NCBI RefSeq assembly: GCF_016862795.1
Contig: NZ_BONQ01000183.1
Coordinates: forward strand, 1-64,000
Length of the DNA stretch: 64,000 nucleotides
DNA from: Dactylosporangium siamense
Lineage (GTDB): Bacteria > Actinomycetota > Actinomycetes > Mycobacteriales > Micromonosporaceae
Reading direction: 5' to 3'
A program made the position numbers and the translations under genes. The notes beneath the pieces are model-generated. The model ran no database searches. It was given only the letters and a program-made list of their open reading frames with translations, and was not told where the DNA came from. The stretch's first letter is position 1; each line of letters opens with the position of its first letter. This document shows, one piece after another, positions 38,003-46,997 of the stretch.

Positions 38003-38730
38003 GCGTCTGTCTCCTCGTCGTCTGTCAGTTTCCTCAATCCGGTGGCGATGCCGAGCAGGGGATCGAGCACCAGGGGCCCCCCGCCGTGCACCCGTCCCCA
38101 GCGGGTGACCAGGTGCATCTCGGTGCAGCCGGCGATCACGCCCCGGCAGTCGAAGCGGTCCGCCAGTCGCTGGAACCGCTGCGCCAGCTCGGCGCTGACG
38201 GGCTCGCGTTTCAGCCGGTAGAGCAGGTAGTGGATCTCGTCCTGGGCGTCCGGCGGGGGCAGCACGACGCGGTGCGCCACGGCCGGCCAGAGCGGTGAGC
38301 GCTCGAAGGTGCGCACCCTGCGGGTGCCGGTCGTCGCCAGCATCAGGAAGCGTCCCTCGCCGGCGACGTCCAGCTCGGTGAAGACGGCGTCGACGACGGA
38401 GATCAGCCGGGCCCGCAGGTCCGGGTCGAGGCGCTCGACCAGGTGGTGCGCGGTGATGCAGGTCATCACCACCCGGGTCGCGCCGAGCCGCACCAACGCC
38501 TCGATCCGGCCGGAGACGAGCTGGGTCAGCTCCTCGGTGCGGCCGGACACGATCGCCTCGGTGCGGTCCGGCATGGCCGGGTCGGAGTCGAGCAGGCAGC
38601 GGGGCAGCTGCTGCTCGGCCGCCGGTGCGACCTGTTCGACCGCGACCTCGTAGACGGTCTGCAGGAAGGCCGCCGAGGCGAGCGGCCCCATACCCCCGAG
38701 GATGCCGATGACGGCGGGTGCCGCTTTCAC
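37999..38730 (-). CDS. Aspartate/glutamate racemase family protein
   Basis: Start GTG 38730 overlaps the dehydratase stop by GTGA, giving 243 aa. The family's two catalytic cysteines are present in VVMTCITAHHLVERL and VIAGCTEMHLV, with the N-terminal GILGGMGPLAS loop. These PLP-independent racemases invert aspartate, glutamate or related amino acids in the cytoplasm. The window also encodes an adenylation domain with the Asp code (43956 gene) and one with a Cys-like code directly downstream, so the enzyme may provide a D-amino acid, compensating for the lack of epimerisation domains. The exact substrate is an inference; the second motif ends MHLV where classic Asp racemases have EI.L. Confidence 0.9.
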   Translation of the reverse strand: MKAAPAVIGILGGMGPLASAAFLQTVYEVAVEQVAPAAEQQLPRCLLDSDPAMPDRTEAIVSGRTEELTQLVSGRIEALVRLGATRVVMTCITAHHLVERLDPDLRARLISVVDAVFTELDVAGEGRFLMLATTGTRRVRTFERSPLWPAVAHRVVLPPPDAQDEIHYLLYRLKREPVSAELAQRFQRLADRFDCRGVIAGCTEMHLVTRWGRVHGGGPLVLDPLLGIATGLRKLTDDEETDA

Positions 38731-40175
38731 CAGAGGGTGTGCAGGCACGCGAGGAGGCTGCGGGCCTCGACGTTGAGGCAGTTGCCGAAGCGGAGCAGCG
38801 TCATCAGCTGATGGATGCTGAGCCACATGAAGTTCGGCGGCGGCGTCGCCGGGAACGTGTCCTCGACCTCGATGATCTGGTAGCGGTTGAGCGCGTGCAG
38901 GAAGCGGCCGCCCTCCTCCGACAGCCACGTGTCGAAGCGGACCTGCCGCTGCGGCGCGTCCAGCACGTAGTCCAGGAACCGGGGCCGGTGCGCGGTCGGC
39001 AGGGTGCGGAAGGTCTGCGGCGTGCAGTGCAGCGTCGGCGCGGCCTCCACGATGTCCAGCGCGCCCGCGGCCGGCCGGGCCTGCAGCAGCACGTGCAGCA
39101 CGCCGTCGATCCGGCGGACCAGGAACGCCAGCCGTCCCGGCGCCGCCGGGCGCAGCAGCGGCTGCATCCAGGCGCCGACCTCGCGGTCCTTGGCGCGCAC
39201 GTCGACGCCGACGATGCTGAAGTAGCCGCCGGACACGTGCGCGATCTCGTCGGCGCCGCGGTGCCAGCCGGCGGTGTCCAGCAGCGGGATGCGCCGCTGG
39301 GTCAGCTCGAACCGGGCCTTGTTCTCCGTCAGCCAGCTGATCGCGTCGGTCACCGTGTGGACGGTCGACGCCTCCGGTTCCAGCGAGCGCAGCACCGCGG
39401 ACCGGAACGGGTCATCGCCGCCGGTGCCGGTGTGCGGCCGCGCGAACGGCATGATGGACAGCACCGTCCGGGCGTCCATGTTGACGACGTCGTCGAGCTG
39501 CAGCAGCTGCCGCACCTGACCGATGGTCATCCAGCAGAAGCCGGGCAGGACCTCGACGTCGTCCTCGGCCTCCACGACGATGTTGCGGTTGCGTTTGTGC
39601 AGGAACCAGCCGCCCTGCTCCGACTGCAGCGAGTCGGCCACCACCCGGCCGCGCCGGGGCGCGGCGAAGTGCTCCAGGTAGGGGATGGCCCGGCCCTGGT
39701 GCACCCGCATGTAGTTGCTGCGGGTCGCCTGCACCGTCGGGGACAGCTGCACGAGGTTGCGGTTGCCCGGCTCCATCTTCGCCTGCATCAGGCAGTGCAG
39801 GACGCCGTCGAACTCCTTGACCAGGATGCCCAGGATGCCGATCTCGCGCTGCACGATGATCGGCTGCGTCCACGTCGGCACGCGGAACGGGCTCAGGCCG
39901 ACCTCGAGCCCCTCGATGGTGAAGAACCGTCCACTGTGGTGCACCAGGTTGCCGGTGTCGTCGGTGAACCGCCAGCCCTGCAGCTTGTCGAACGGCACCC
40001 GCTCGACGGCGTAGGCCTGCAGCTCCCGCTGCTCGCCGAGCCACTGCAGGCACTCCTCGGTGGTCCGGAACCGGCCCTCGGCACCCGCCGACGCGGTGAA
40101 CCGCTCGGCGAGCGATCGGTGGCCGGGTCCGGCATGGCCACGGCTCCGGTCCAGCAGTGAAGATATTCGATACAC
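38727..40175 (-). CDS. NDP-hexose 2,3-dehydratase
   Basis: Start GTG 40175 follows GAGGAGG; upstream in-frame codons lack family character. The 482-aa enzyme removes the 2-hydroxyl from an NDP-4-keto-6-deoxyhexose, the first committed step to 2-deoxysugars. The usual internal duplication is clear: PIIVQREIGILGILVKEFDG with HCLMQAKMEPGNRNLVQLSP in the first half, and LLRPAAPGRLAFLVRRIDGV with HVLLQARPAAG in the second. Related ends WFLHKRNRNIVVEAEDD and FLHALNRYQIIEVEDTFP also repeat. It is the first gene of the minus-strand operon. Its expected partner, a 3-ketoreductase, is at 50731. The upstream synthase and 4,6-dehydratase are not in the window. Confidence 0.94.
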   Translation of the reverse strand: MYRISSLLDRSRGHAGPGHRSLAERFTASAGAEGRFRTTEECLQWLGEQRELQAYAVERVPFDKLQGWRFTDDTGNLVHHSGRFFTIEGLEVGLSPFRVPTWTQPIIVQREIGILGILVKEFDGVLHCLMQAKMEPGNRNLVQLSPTVQATRSNYMRVHQGRAIPYLEHFAAPRRGRVVADSLQSEQGGWFLHKRNRNIVVEAEDDVEVLPGFCWMTIGQVRQLLQLDDVVNMDARTVLSIMPFARPHTGTGGDDPFRSAVLRSLEPEASTVHTVTDAISWLTENKARFELTQRRIPLLDTAGWHRGADEIAHVSGGYFSIVGVDVRAKDREVGAWMQPLLRPAAPGRLAFLVRRIDGVLHVLLQARPAAGALDIVEAAPTLHCTPQTFRTLPTAHRPRFLDYVLDAPQRQVRFDTWLSEEGGRFLHALNRYQIIEVEDTFPATPPPNFMWLSIHQLMTLLRFGNCLNVEARSLLACLHTLW

Positions 40176-40420
40176 GTGCCACCTCCTCGAGGCCGGCCGC
40201 AGCGTGGCTACGGGCAGGGCGTGGTGATCTTTCCCACCACGCCGATCGCACGCTACGACGTCGCCGGTCGCGCGGCGGTGGATGCACAGCACGACTGGTC
40301 GTCTTCACAGTCTTGACCGTGCCGAGCCGGTGGTTCGGCGCCCGCTCTAAGGAATCCACCAGCCCGTCGGTAGTAGACAGGACGGAACCGGCGGCGCGGC
40401 GGACCGAGGCGAGGACTGTG
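40176..40420. promoter_or_regulatory. Divergent promoter region of two cluster operons
   Basis: This 245-bp gap separates the 2,3-dehydratase operon (minus) from the long NRPS/PKS operon (plus) and must carry both promoters. A TTGACC hexamer at 40313-40318 could be a -35 box for the plus operon, but I see no convincing -10. No clear palindrome was found. Confidence 0.5.
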
Positions 40421-43400
40421 ATGAGCATGAGCGTTCGGGACCGTACGATCAGGAAGCCGGTGTCCGCCAGTGACCGCTGGTGGCTCGCGCACCCCGACAC
40501 GATCTCGCCCGTCATCCAGACCGTCGTCGAAGGCACCGGGTCCATCGACGTGGACGCCCTGTGGTCCGCCGTCACCGCGGTGGCCACGGCCTGCCCCGAC
40601 ACGGCCCTGCGGCACACCCGCAAGGCCTGGCTCGCCGGCGGCACCCCGCCGCGGGTCCGGGTGGTCCACGGCGCCGCCGACGGGACCGCCGTCGCCGGCA
40701 TCGACGCGCTGCACGACCCGCTGCCGACGCCCGACGGCGCCTGGTGCGAGGTGCTGCTCTGCCCCGGCGACCCGGCCGCCGTGGTGTTCCGCGCCTCCCA
40801 CGCCGTCATGGACTGGCCCGGGATGGCGCTGTGGATCGCCGACGTGTTCCGGGTCCTGCGCGGCGAGGCACCGCTCGGCGCCGCCGACGCCACCACCGAG
40901 GACGACATCTTCGACCGCTTCCCGGCACCCGCGGAGAAGCCGCCGAGCCCGAAGATCGAATGGGTCTCGCCGCTGGGCCAGCCGTCCGGCTCGCGGCGCA
41001 CCGCCTGGGCCCGGCGCACCGTCGACGGCTACCACCGGGGGCTCGTCGCGCAGGTCGCCGCCGCGCTCACCACCGCCTACGAGCTGCCGTCGGCCCGCTT
41101 CGCCGTCGCGTTCGACCTGCGCCGGCACGTCCCCGGCGTCCGCAGCACCGGCAACCTGTCCCAGGTCGAGCTGTTCGACTGCACCGCCGGCGCGCCGTGG
41201 GAGACGTTCCACGAGCAGGTCCTCACCGCGATGGCCGAGGGCCGCGAGGTCAGCAGCCGCCTCGACTCCGGGCTGCTGAAGCTGCCCCGGCCAATCCTGC
41301 GGACCCTGGTCAAGGCGATGGAGAAGGGCCCGGCCGACAAGCGCCGCTACGCCTCGGCGACCGTCGTGGCGCACCTCGGCCGGATCGAGCCCGGGTCGCT
41401 GTGCACCGACGGGTTCGAGGCCCGCACGCTGTACCCGGTGCCGCTGCTCACCGCCGGCAGCCCGCCCGACCTCAACCTCGTGGAGTGCGGCGGCCGCACC
41501 GAGCTGACCCTGACCTGGCGCGACGGCGACGGCGCGGCCGAGCGGATGGGCGCGGTCCTGGACACCGTCACCGAGGCCCTGTCGCCGCGGCGGTCCCGGG
41601 ATTGGGACGGCAACACGACCTCCGCGGCCGCTGACCCGGCGACCGTCGTGCAGCGCCTGCGGCAGGTCGTCGCGCAGCGCCCCGGCGCCGAGGCGGTGCG
41701 CTGGCCCGGCGGCTCCCTGACGTTCGCCGAGCTCGACGCCCGCTCCGAGGTGGTCGCCGCCCGGCTGCTGGAGCTCGGCATCGGCCGCGACGACGTGGTC
41801 GGGCTGTTCGCCGACCGGTCGATGTGGGCGATCATCGGCATGTGGGGGGTGCTCAAGGCGGGCGCCGCCTACCTGCCGCTGGACGTGCAGCACCCCGACG
41901 CGCGCCTGGCCGGCCTGCTCACCGACGCCGCCGCGCGGGTCTGCCTCGTCCAGGACAAGTACGCCGGCCGGTCCGTCACCGGGCCGGGCTGCACGGTCGT
42001 GCTGCTCAGTGAGCTCGCCACCGAAGGGGTGCCCGACGTCGGCGTGACCCCCGCCCCCGGCGACCTGGCCTACGTCATCTACACGTCCGGCTCCACCGGC
42101 AAGCCGAAGGGCGTGGAGATCGAGCACGCGGCCCTGGCCAACTACGTCGACTGGACGACGAGCCGGTTCGGCTGCGGCCCGGACACCGCCTTCGCCGTGT
42201 TCACCTCACTCGCGTTCGACCTGTCCAACACGGCGCTGTTCACCCCGATGCTCGCTGGCGGCACGCTGGTGCTCGTCCCCGACGAGCCGAACCATCTGAC
42301 GCTGCGGCACCTGCTGGAGCACTCGGGCGCCGACACGCTGTCGCTGACCCCGTCGCACCTGGACCTCATCGGCCAGCTCGACCTGGACCCGGCCGGGTTC
42401 AAGGTCCTCGTCGTCGTCGGTGAGCAGCTGCGGTCGGCGGTCGCCGCGCGGGCCCGGGCGATGTTCGGTCCCGGCTGCCGGGTCCTCAACATGTACGGGC
42501 CGACCGAGGCGACCGTCGGGCTGACCCTGCACGAGTGCACCGCGGCGGACGACGCGGCCCCGGCGGTGCCGGTGGGCCTGCCGATGGACAACTGCACCGT
42601 GCACCTGCTGGACCCGCAGCGCCGCTTCGTCGCGGCGGGGGAGATCGGCGAGATGTACCTCGGCGGCGCCCAGCTCGCCCGCGGCTACCGCAACCGGCCC
42701 GACCTCACCAGCGAACGGTTCGTGCACCTGGCCGACGGCACCAGGGTGTACCGCACCGGCGACCTGGCCAGGGTGCTGCCCGGCGGCGAGCTGGAGTTCA
42801 TCGGTCGCGCCGACGACCAGGTCAAGGTCAACGGCTACCGGATCGAGCCCGCCGAGATCGCCCACGTGCTGCAGCGGCACCCGGCGGTGCGGGCCGCCGT
42901 CGTCGTCGCGCGGACCCGCCCGGGCGCGGAGCACAAGCAGCTGCACGGCTACGTGGTGCTCGAACCGGGCGCGGAGGCCGCCGACTGGGACGCGTTCCTC
43001 GGCGAGCACCTGCCGCGGTACATGGTGCCGAGCGCGACGACGGTCATCGACGCCGTGCCGCACAACGCGAACGGCAAGGTCGACGTGGCGGCGCTGCCCG
43101 ACCCCCACGCTGCGCACGCAGCGACCGGGCCGGCGGTGACGGCGAGCGGCGACGAGGTCCGGCTGGCCGTCGCCCGCGTGTGGGCCTCGACGCTGAGCCT
43201 GGACGAGGCCCGCCTCGACGAGGCCGCCGACTTCCACCACCTGGGCGGCAACTCGGTGCAGCTGCTGGCGATGCTCGCCGGGGTGTGCCGCGACGTGGTC
43301 GGCGCCGGCGCGGAGCGGGCGTTCATGGCCGAGCTCGGCAGCATCATCCGCGAGCCGACGCTGGAGCGGGTCAGCGACATCGCCCGCCAGGCCCGCGACG

Positions 43401-43432
43401 GCGCACCGATGGCGGTGCCAGCCGCCGGCTGA
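40421..43432 (+). CDS. Stand-alone NRPS (condensation-like, A, T), paralogue 1
   Basis: ATG 40421 gives 1003 aa. Residues 1-400 form a condensation/acyltransferase-like domain beginning SASDRWWLAHPDTISPVIQT, with RASHAVMDWPGM (HxxxD, residues 127-131) in place of HHxxxDG, more like PapA/WS-DGAT acyltransferases than standard C domains. The A domain (about 410-910) has YTSGSTGKPKG and NANGKVD. The T domain carries Ser in HHLGGNSVQLLAML (residue 945). The code by eye is D-L-T-S-V-V-M-V-G-K: related to Asp/Asn codes but lacking the Lys at position 278 that pairs with the Asp side chain, so its substrate has probably changed. It is closely related to the proteins at 43956 and 51908 and heads the long operon. 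Confidence 0.92.
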   Translation: MSMSVRDRTIRKPVSASDRWWLAHPDTISPVIQTVVEGTGSIDVDALWSAVTAVATACPDTALRHTRKAWLAGGTPPRVRVVHGAADGTAVAGIDALHDPLPTPDGAWCEVLLCPGDPAAVVFRASHAVMDWPGMALWIADVFRVLRGEAPLGAADATTEDDIFDRFPAPAEKPPSPKIEWVSPLGQPSGSRRTAWARRTVDGYHRGLVAQVAAALTTAYELPSARFAVAFDLRRHVPGVRSTGNLSQVELFDCTAGAPWETFHEQVLTAMAEGREVSSRLDSGLLKLPRPILRTLVKAMEKGPADKRRYASATVVAHLGRIEPGSLCTDGFEARTLYPVPLLTAGSPPDLNLVECGGRTELTLTWRDGDGAAERMGAVLDTVTEALSPRRSRDWDGNTTSAAADPATVVQRLRQVVAQRPGAEAVRWPGGSLTFAELDARSEVVAARLLELGIGRDDVVGLFADRSMWAIIGMWGVLKAGAAYLPLDVQHPDARLAGLLTDAAARVCLVQDKYAGRSVTGPGCTVVLLSELATEGVPDVGVTPAPGDLAYVIYTSGSTGKPKGVEIEHAALANYVDWTTSRFGCGPDTAFAVFTSLAFDLSNTALFTPMLAGGTLVLVPDEPNHLTLRHLLEHSGADTLSLTPSHLDLIGQLDLDPAGFKVLVVVGEQLRSAVAARARAMFGPGCRVLNMYGPTEATVGLTLHECTAADDAAPAVPVGLPMDNCTVHLLDPQRRFVAAGEIGEMYLGGAQLARGYRNRPDLTSERFVHLADGTRVYRTGDLARVLPGGELEFIGRADDQVKVNGYRIEPAEIAHVLQRHPAVRAAVVVARTRPGAEHKQLHGYVVLEPGAEAADWDAFLGEHLPRYMVPSATTVIDAVPHNANGKVDVAALPDPHAAHAATGPAVTASGDEVRLAVARVWASTLSLDEARLDEAADFHHLGGNSVQLLAMLAGVCRDVVGAGAERAFMAELGSIIREPTLERVSDIARQARDGAPMAVPAAG

Positions 43433-43467
43433 CCGATCCACCCATCAGCACGACCTGGGGAGGCACC

Positions 43468-43959
43468 ATGACCACACTGACGCTCAGCCGCGACAACGCC
43501 AGGGGTGCCTACTTACTGACCGGGGCCGACGGGACCGTCCTGGGTTCCCTCGCCGCAGACCGGCGGTTGCGCCACGGCGAGGCCGTCATCGCCGCGGGCG
43601 GCATCGCGGTGCACAGCGGCGGCCTGCGCCGCCGTTCGGCGTGCGCCGGCGACGAGCAGGCGCCCGTGCTGCGCCTGGACACGTCCGCCGCCGTGGTCCC
43701 GGGCCTGCCCGGGGCGCAGTGGGACGTGTCCCGCGACCGCAGCCGCTTCACCGGCACGCTGAGCGGTGCCGGCGCCAGGATCGTCGTCACCGTCCCCGCC
43801 GGCGGCAACGGGCCGCTGCAGGCCGAGGTCGAGGGCGACTTCCCGGGCTGGGACCTGGCCGTGCTCACCGCCGCGTTCGCGCTGCTGGCCCGCCGCCACG
43901 CCGACACCATGTTCACCGCCGCGCTGGTCAGCGTCGCCACCGGCGGAGCGGGCCGATGA
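43468..43959 (+). CDS. Hypothetical beta-rich protein, 163 aa
   Basis: ATG 43468 follows GGGGAGG, and the stop overlaps the next NRPS gene by ATGA. I do not recognise the protein. The N-terminal half reads as short beta-strands (LSRDNARGAYLLTGADGTVL, GSLAADRRLRHGEAVIAAGG), recalling the LURP-one/tubby-like strand pattern only loosely. A C-terminal hydrophobic helix follows (GWDLAVLTAAFALLARRHAD). There is no signal peptide. It is wedged between two paralogous C-A-T synthetases and coupled to the second, so it probably works with them. Confidence 0.62.
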   Translation: MTTLTLSRDNARGAYLLTGADGTVLGSLAADRRLRHGEAVIAAGGIAVHSGGLRRRSACAGDEQAPVLRLDTSAAVVPGLPGAQWDVSRDRSRFTGTLSGAGARIVVTVPAGGNGPLQAEVEGDFPGWDLAVLTAAFALLARRHADTMFTAALVSVATGGAGR

Positions 43960-46900
43960 CAGCGGATCTCCGCGAAGCCGGCCCGGCGCCCACCGGCACC
44001 GCCTACCGGCGGGCCGTGTCCGCGACCGACTGGTGGTTCGTCGCACATCCGCGCAAGATCCCGCCCGTGATCCAGACGGTCGTCGAGGGCACCGGGGCCG
44101 TGGACGTCGCGGCGCTGACGGCCGCGCTCGAAGCCGCCGGCGCGGCGAACCCGGGCACCCGGCTGCGACGGCAGGGGCAGTGGTGGGTCGACTCCGGCCG
44201 GGCGCCGTCGGTGCGGGTGGTCACCGGCACCGCCGGCCCGGTCACCGGGCTCGCCGCGCTGCACGACCCGTTGCCGACCGCCGACGGCGCCTGGTGCGAG
44301 GTGCTGTGGTGCCCCGGGGACCGGCCGGCGCTGGTGTTCCGCGCCTCCCACGCCGTCATGGACGGCCGGGGCAAGTCGATGTGGATCGCCGACGTGTTCC
44401 GGGCCCTGCGCGGCGAACCGCTCCTCGGCGCCGCCGGCACCGTCACCGACGGCGACGTCTTCGACAAGCTCGGCATCACCAACGCCGAGAGCAAGCCCGA
44501 CGTGTGGTTCCCGTCGCCGCTCGGCCCGCCCGGCCGGGGACGGCAGCCCACCGTCTGGGCCCGCCGCACCGTCGACGGCCACCACCCGGCGCTGACCGCG
44601 AAGGTCGCGACGGCGCTGCGCGACGCGTACGGGCTGGACACCGCCCGCTTCGCGATCGCCTTCGACCTGCGCCGGCACGCCGAGGACGTCCGTACCACCG
44701 GCAACCTCCTGCAGACCGAACTGTTCGACGTCACGGCCGGGGAGCCGTGGGAGGCGCTGCACGAGCGGCTGCTCGCCGCGATGGCCGAGGACCGCGAGGT
44801 CACCTGGCGGCTGGACCCCAACCTGCTCAAGATGCCGGTGCCGGCGCTGCGCACCCTGATCCGCTTCATGGAGGCCGGTCGCAAGGACAAGCACGCGTCC
44901 GCGACGGTGCTGTCCCACCTGGGCCGCGCGGACCTCGCCGCGCACTCCACCGGGACGTTCGAGGCGCTGACCACGTACCTGCTGCCGCTGCTCGCTGCGG
45001 TCAGCTCCCCGGAGGTCAACACCGTCGAGTGCGGCGGCCGCACCGAGCTGACCCTCACCTGGCGGGACGGTCCCGGCGTCAGGGACCGGATGGAGGCGGC
45101 GCTGGACGCCGTCGCCGCCGTGCTGGCCCCGCCGGCCGCCCGGCCGGTCGCCGCGGCCGTCGCCGCCGCACCGGACTGGACCGTCGTGCGCCGACTGTCC
45201 GACGTGGTCGCGGCCAGGCCGGACGCGGTGGCGCTGCGCTGGCCGGGCGGGACGATGACGTTCGCCGAGCTCGACGCCCGTTCCGACGTCGTCGCCGGGC
45301 GGCTGCTGGAGCTCGGCGCCGGCCGCGGCACGGTCGTCGGGCTGCTCGCCGACCGTTCCATGTGGACGGTCACTGGGCTGTGGGGGGTGCTGAAGGCCGG
45401 CGCGGCGTACCTGCCGCTGGACGCCGGGCACCCGGACGCCCGCCTCGCCGCACTGCTGAGCGACGCCGGCGCGCAGGTGTGCCTGGTGCGGGCCGGGAGC
45501 GCGGCACGGGTCCCCGACGGCTGCACCGCCGTGGTGCTCGACGACCTGCCGGCCGCCGGTGCGGGGCCCGTCCCGGCCGAGCCGACCGGCGATGACCTGG
45601 CGTACGTCATCTACACGTCCGGCTCGACCGGGGCGCCGAAGGGCGTCGAGATCCAGCACGCCGCCCTCGCCAACTACGTCGACTGGGCCGGGCGCCTCTT
45701 CGCCGTCGACGAGAACACGAACTTCGCGCTGTTCACCTCGCCCGCCTTCGACCTGCCGAACACGGCGCTGTTCCTGTCGACGCTCGCGGGTGGCACGCTG
45801 GTGCTGGTCCCCGACGAGCCCAGCCACGTCACGCTGCGGCACCTGCTGGAGGAGTCCGGCGCCAACGCGTTGAAGCTCACGCCGTCGCACCTGGACCTCA
45901 TCGGCCGGCTCGACCTGTCGCCCGTCGGCTTCGGCCTGCTGGTCGTCGGCGGCGAGCCGCTGCGCCCGGCCGTGGCCGCCCGGGCCCGCGCCCAGTTCGG
46001 CCCCGCGACCCGCCTGTTCAACCACTACGGGCCGACGGAGGCGACCATCGGCTGCATCGTGCACGCCCACCACGCCGGGCGGTACGACTCCGCGACGGTC
46101 CCGATCGGCCGCCCCGCCGCGAACTGCACCGTCCACGTCCTGGGAGCCGACCGGCGCCGGGTCCCCGACGGCGACGTCGGCGAGCTGTACATCGGCGGCG
46201 CCCAGCTGGCCCGCGGCTACCGCGGCCGCGCCGACCTCACCCGCGAACGGTTCGTGCGCCTCGCCGACGACACCCGCGTCTACCGCACCGGCGACCTCGC
46301 CCGGGTCCTGCCCAGCGGCGAGATCGAGTGCCTCGGCCGGGCCGACGACCAGGTCAAGATCGCCGGCCACCGGGTCGAGCCGGCCGAGGTCGCGGCGGCC
46401 CTGGAGGCGCACCCCGAGGTGCGCCGCGCGGTCGTCGTGGCCCGCACCGCACCGTCCGGCAGCGGCAAGGTCCTGGTCGCCTACGTCGCGGCGGCACCCG
46501 ACACCGACCTGGACGAGCTGCGGGAGTTCCTGTCGGAGTCGTTGCCGCGCTACCTGGTGCCGGCCGCCCTGCACCGGGTGGACGCGTTCCCGCAGACGCC
46601 CAACGGCAAGATCGACCTGTCCGCGCTGCCGGAACCGTTCCCGGAGACCGCCGCGGACACCCCGGACGCCCCGGCGATCCTGGACACCCTGACCGCTGCC
46701 GAAGGTGACGAGGTCAGGGACGGCGTCGCGAAGGTCTGGGCGCGGGTGCTCGGCGTCGACCCCGCCCGGCTCGACGGCAGCGCCGACTTCCATCAGCTCG
46801 GCGGCGACTCCGTGCTCCTGCTGGCGATGCTCGCCGGGGTCTGCGCGGACGTCGTCGGGGCCGGACGCGAGGCCGCGTTCATGGCCGAGCTCGGCCGGAT

Positions 46901-46997
46901 CATCCGGCGTCCGACCCTCGACGGTGTCGGTGAGGTAGCCCGCGAAACGCTCCGCACAACGAACGATGAGGGGGAACGCCATGCGGCCGCTCGGTGA
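43956..46997 (+). CDS. Stand-alone NRPS (condensation-like, A, T), paralogue 2, Asp-specific
   Basis: ATG 43956 overlaps the preceding stop by ATGA and gives 1013 aa. Architecture equals paralogue 1: the condensation-like domain starts SATDWWFVAHPRKIPPVIQT and has RASHAVMDGRGK (His at residue 132). The A domain has YTSGSTGAPKG and TPNGKID. The T domain has HQLGGDSVLLLAML (Ser 952). The ten-residue code by eye is D-L-T-K-V-G-H-I-G-K, the standard aspartate code, so L-Asp (or D-Asp from the racemase at 37999) is the predicted substrate. A one-module protein of this kind would need to deliver Asp in trans, for example to the A-less module of NRPS2 or to an acceptor hydroxyl. Its 3' end overlaps the ABC ATPase start by 17 bp. 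Confidence 0.94.
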   Translation: MTADLREAGPAPTGTAYRRAVSATDWWFVAHPRKIPPVIQTVVEGTGAVDVAALTAALEAAGAANPGTRLRRQGQWWVDSGRAPSVRVVTGTAGPVTGLAALHDPLPTADGAWCEVLWCPGDRPALVFRASHAVMDGRGKSMWIADVFRALRGEPLLGAAGTVTDGDVFDKLGITNAESKPDVWFPSPLGPPGRGRQPTVWARRTVDGHHPALTAKVATALRDAYGLDTARFAIAFDLRRHAEDVRTTGNLLQTELFDVTAGEPWEALHERLLAAMAEDREVTWRLDPNLLKMPVPALRTLIRFMEAGRKDKHASATVLSHLGRADLAAHSTGTFEALTTYLLPLLAAVSSPEVNTVECGGRTELTLTWRDGPGVRDRMEAALDAVAAVLAPPAARPVAAAVAAAPDWTVVRRLSDVVAARPDAVALRWPGGTMTFAELDARSDVVAGRLLELGAGRGTVVGLLADRSMWTVTGLWGVLKAGAAYLPLDAGHPDARLAALLSDAGAQVCLVRAGSAARVPDGCTAVVLDDLPAAGAGPVPAEPTGDDLAYVIYTSGSTGAPKGVEIQHAALANYVDWAGRLFAVDENTNFALFTSPAFDLPNTALFLSTLAGGTLVLVPDEPSHVTLRHLLEESGANALKLTPSHLDLIGRLDLSPVGFGLLVVGGEPLRPAVAARARAQFGPATRLFNHYGPTEATIGCIVHAHHAGRYDSATVPIGRPAANCTVHVLGADRRRVPDGDVGELYIGGAQLARGYRGRADLTRERFVRLADDTRVYRTGDLARVLPSGEIECLGRADDQVKIAGHRVEPAEVAAALEAHPEVRRAVVVARTAPSGSGKVLVAYVAAAPDTDLDELREFLSESLPRYLVPAALHRVDAFPQTPNGKIDLSALPEPFPETAADTPDAPAILDTLTAAEGDEVRDGVAKVWARVLGVDPARLDGSADFHQLGGDSVLLLAMLAGVCADVVGAGREAAFMAELGRIIRRPTLDGVGEVARETLRTTNDEGERHAAAR

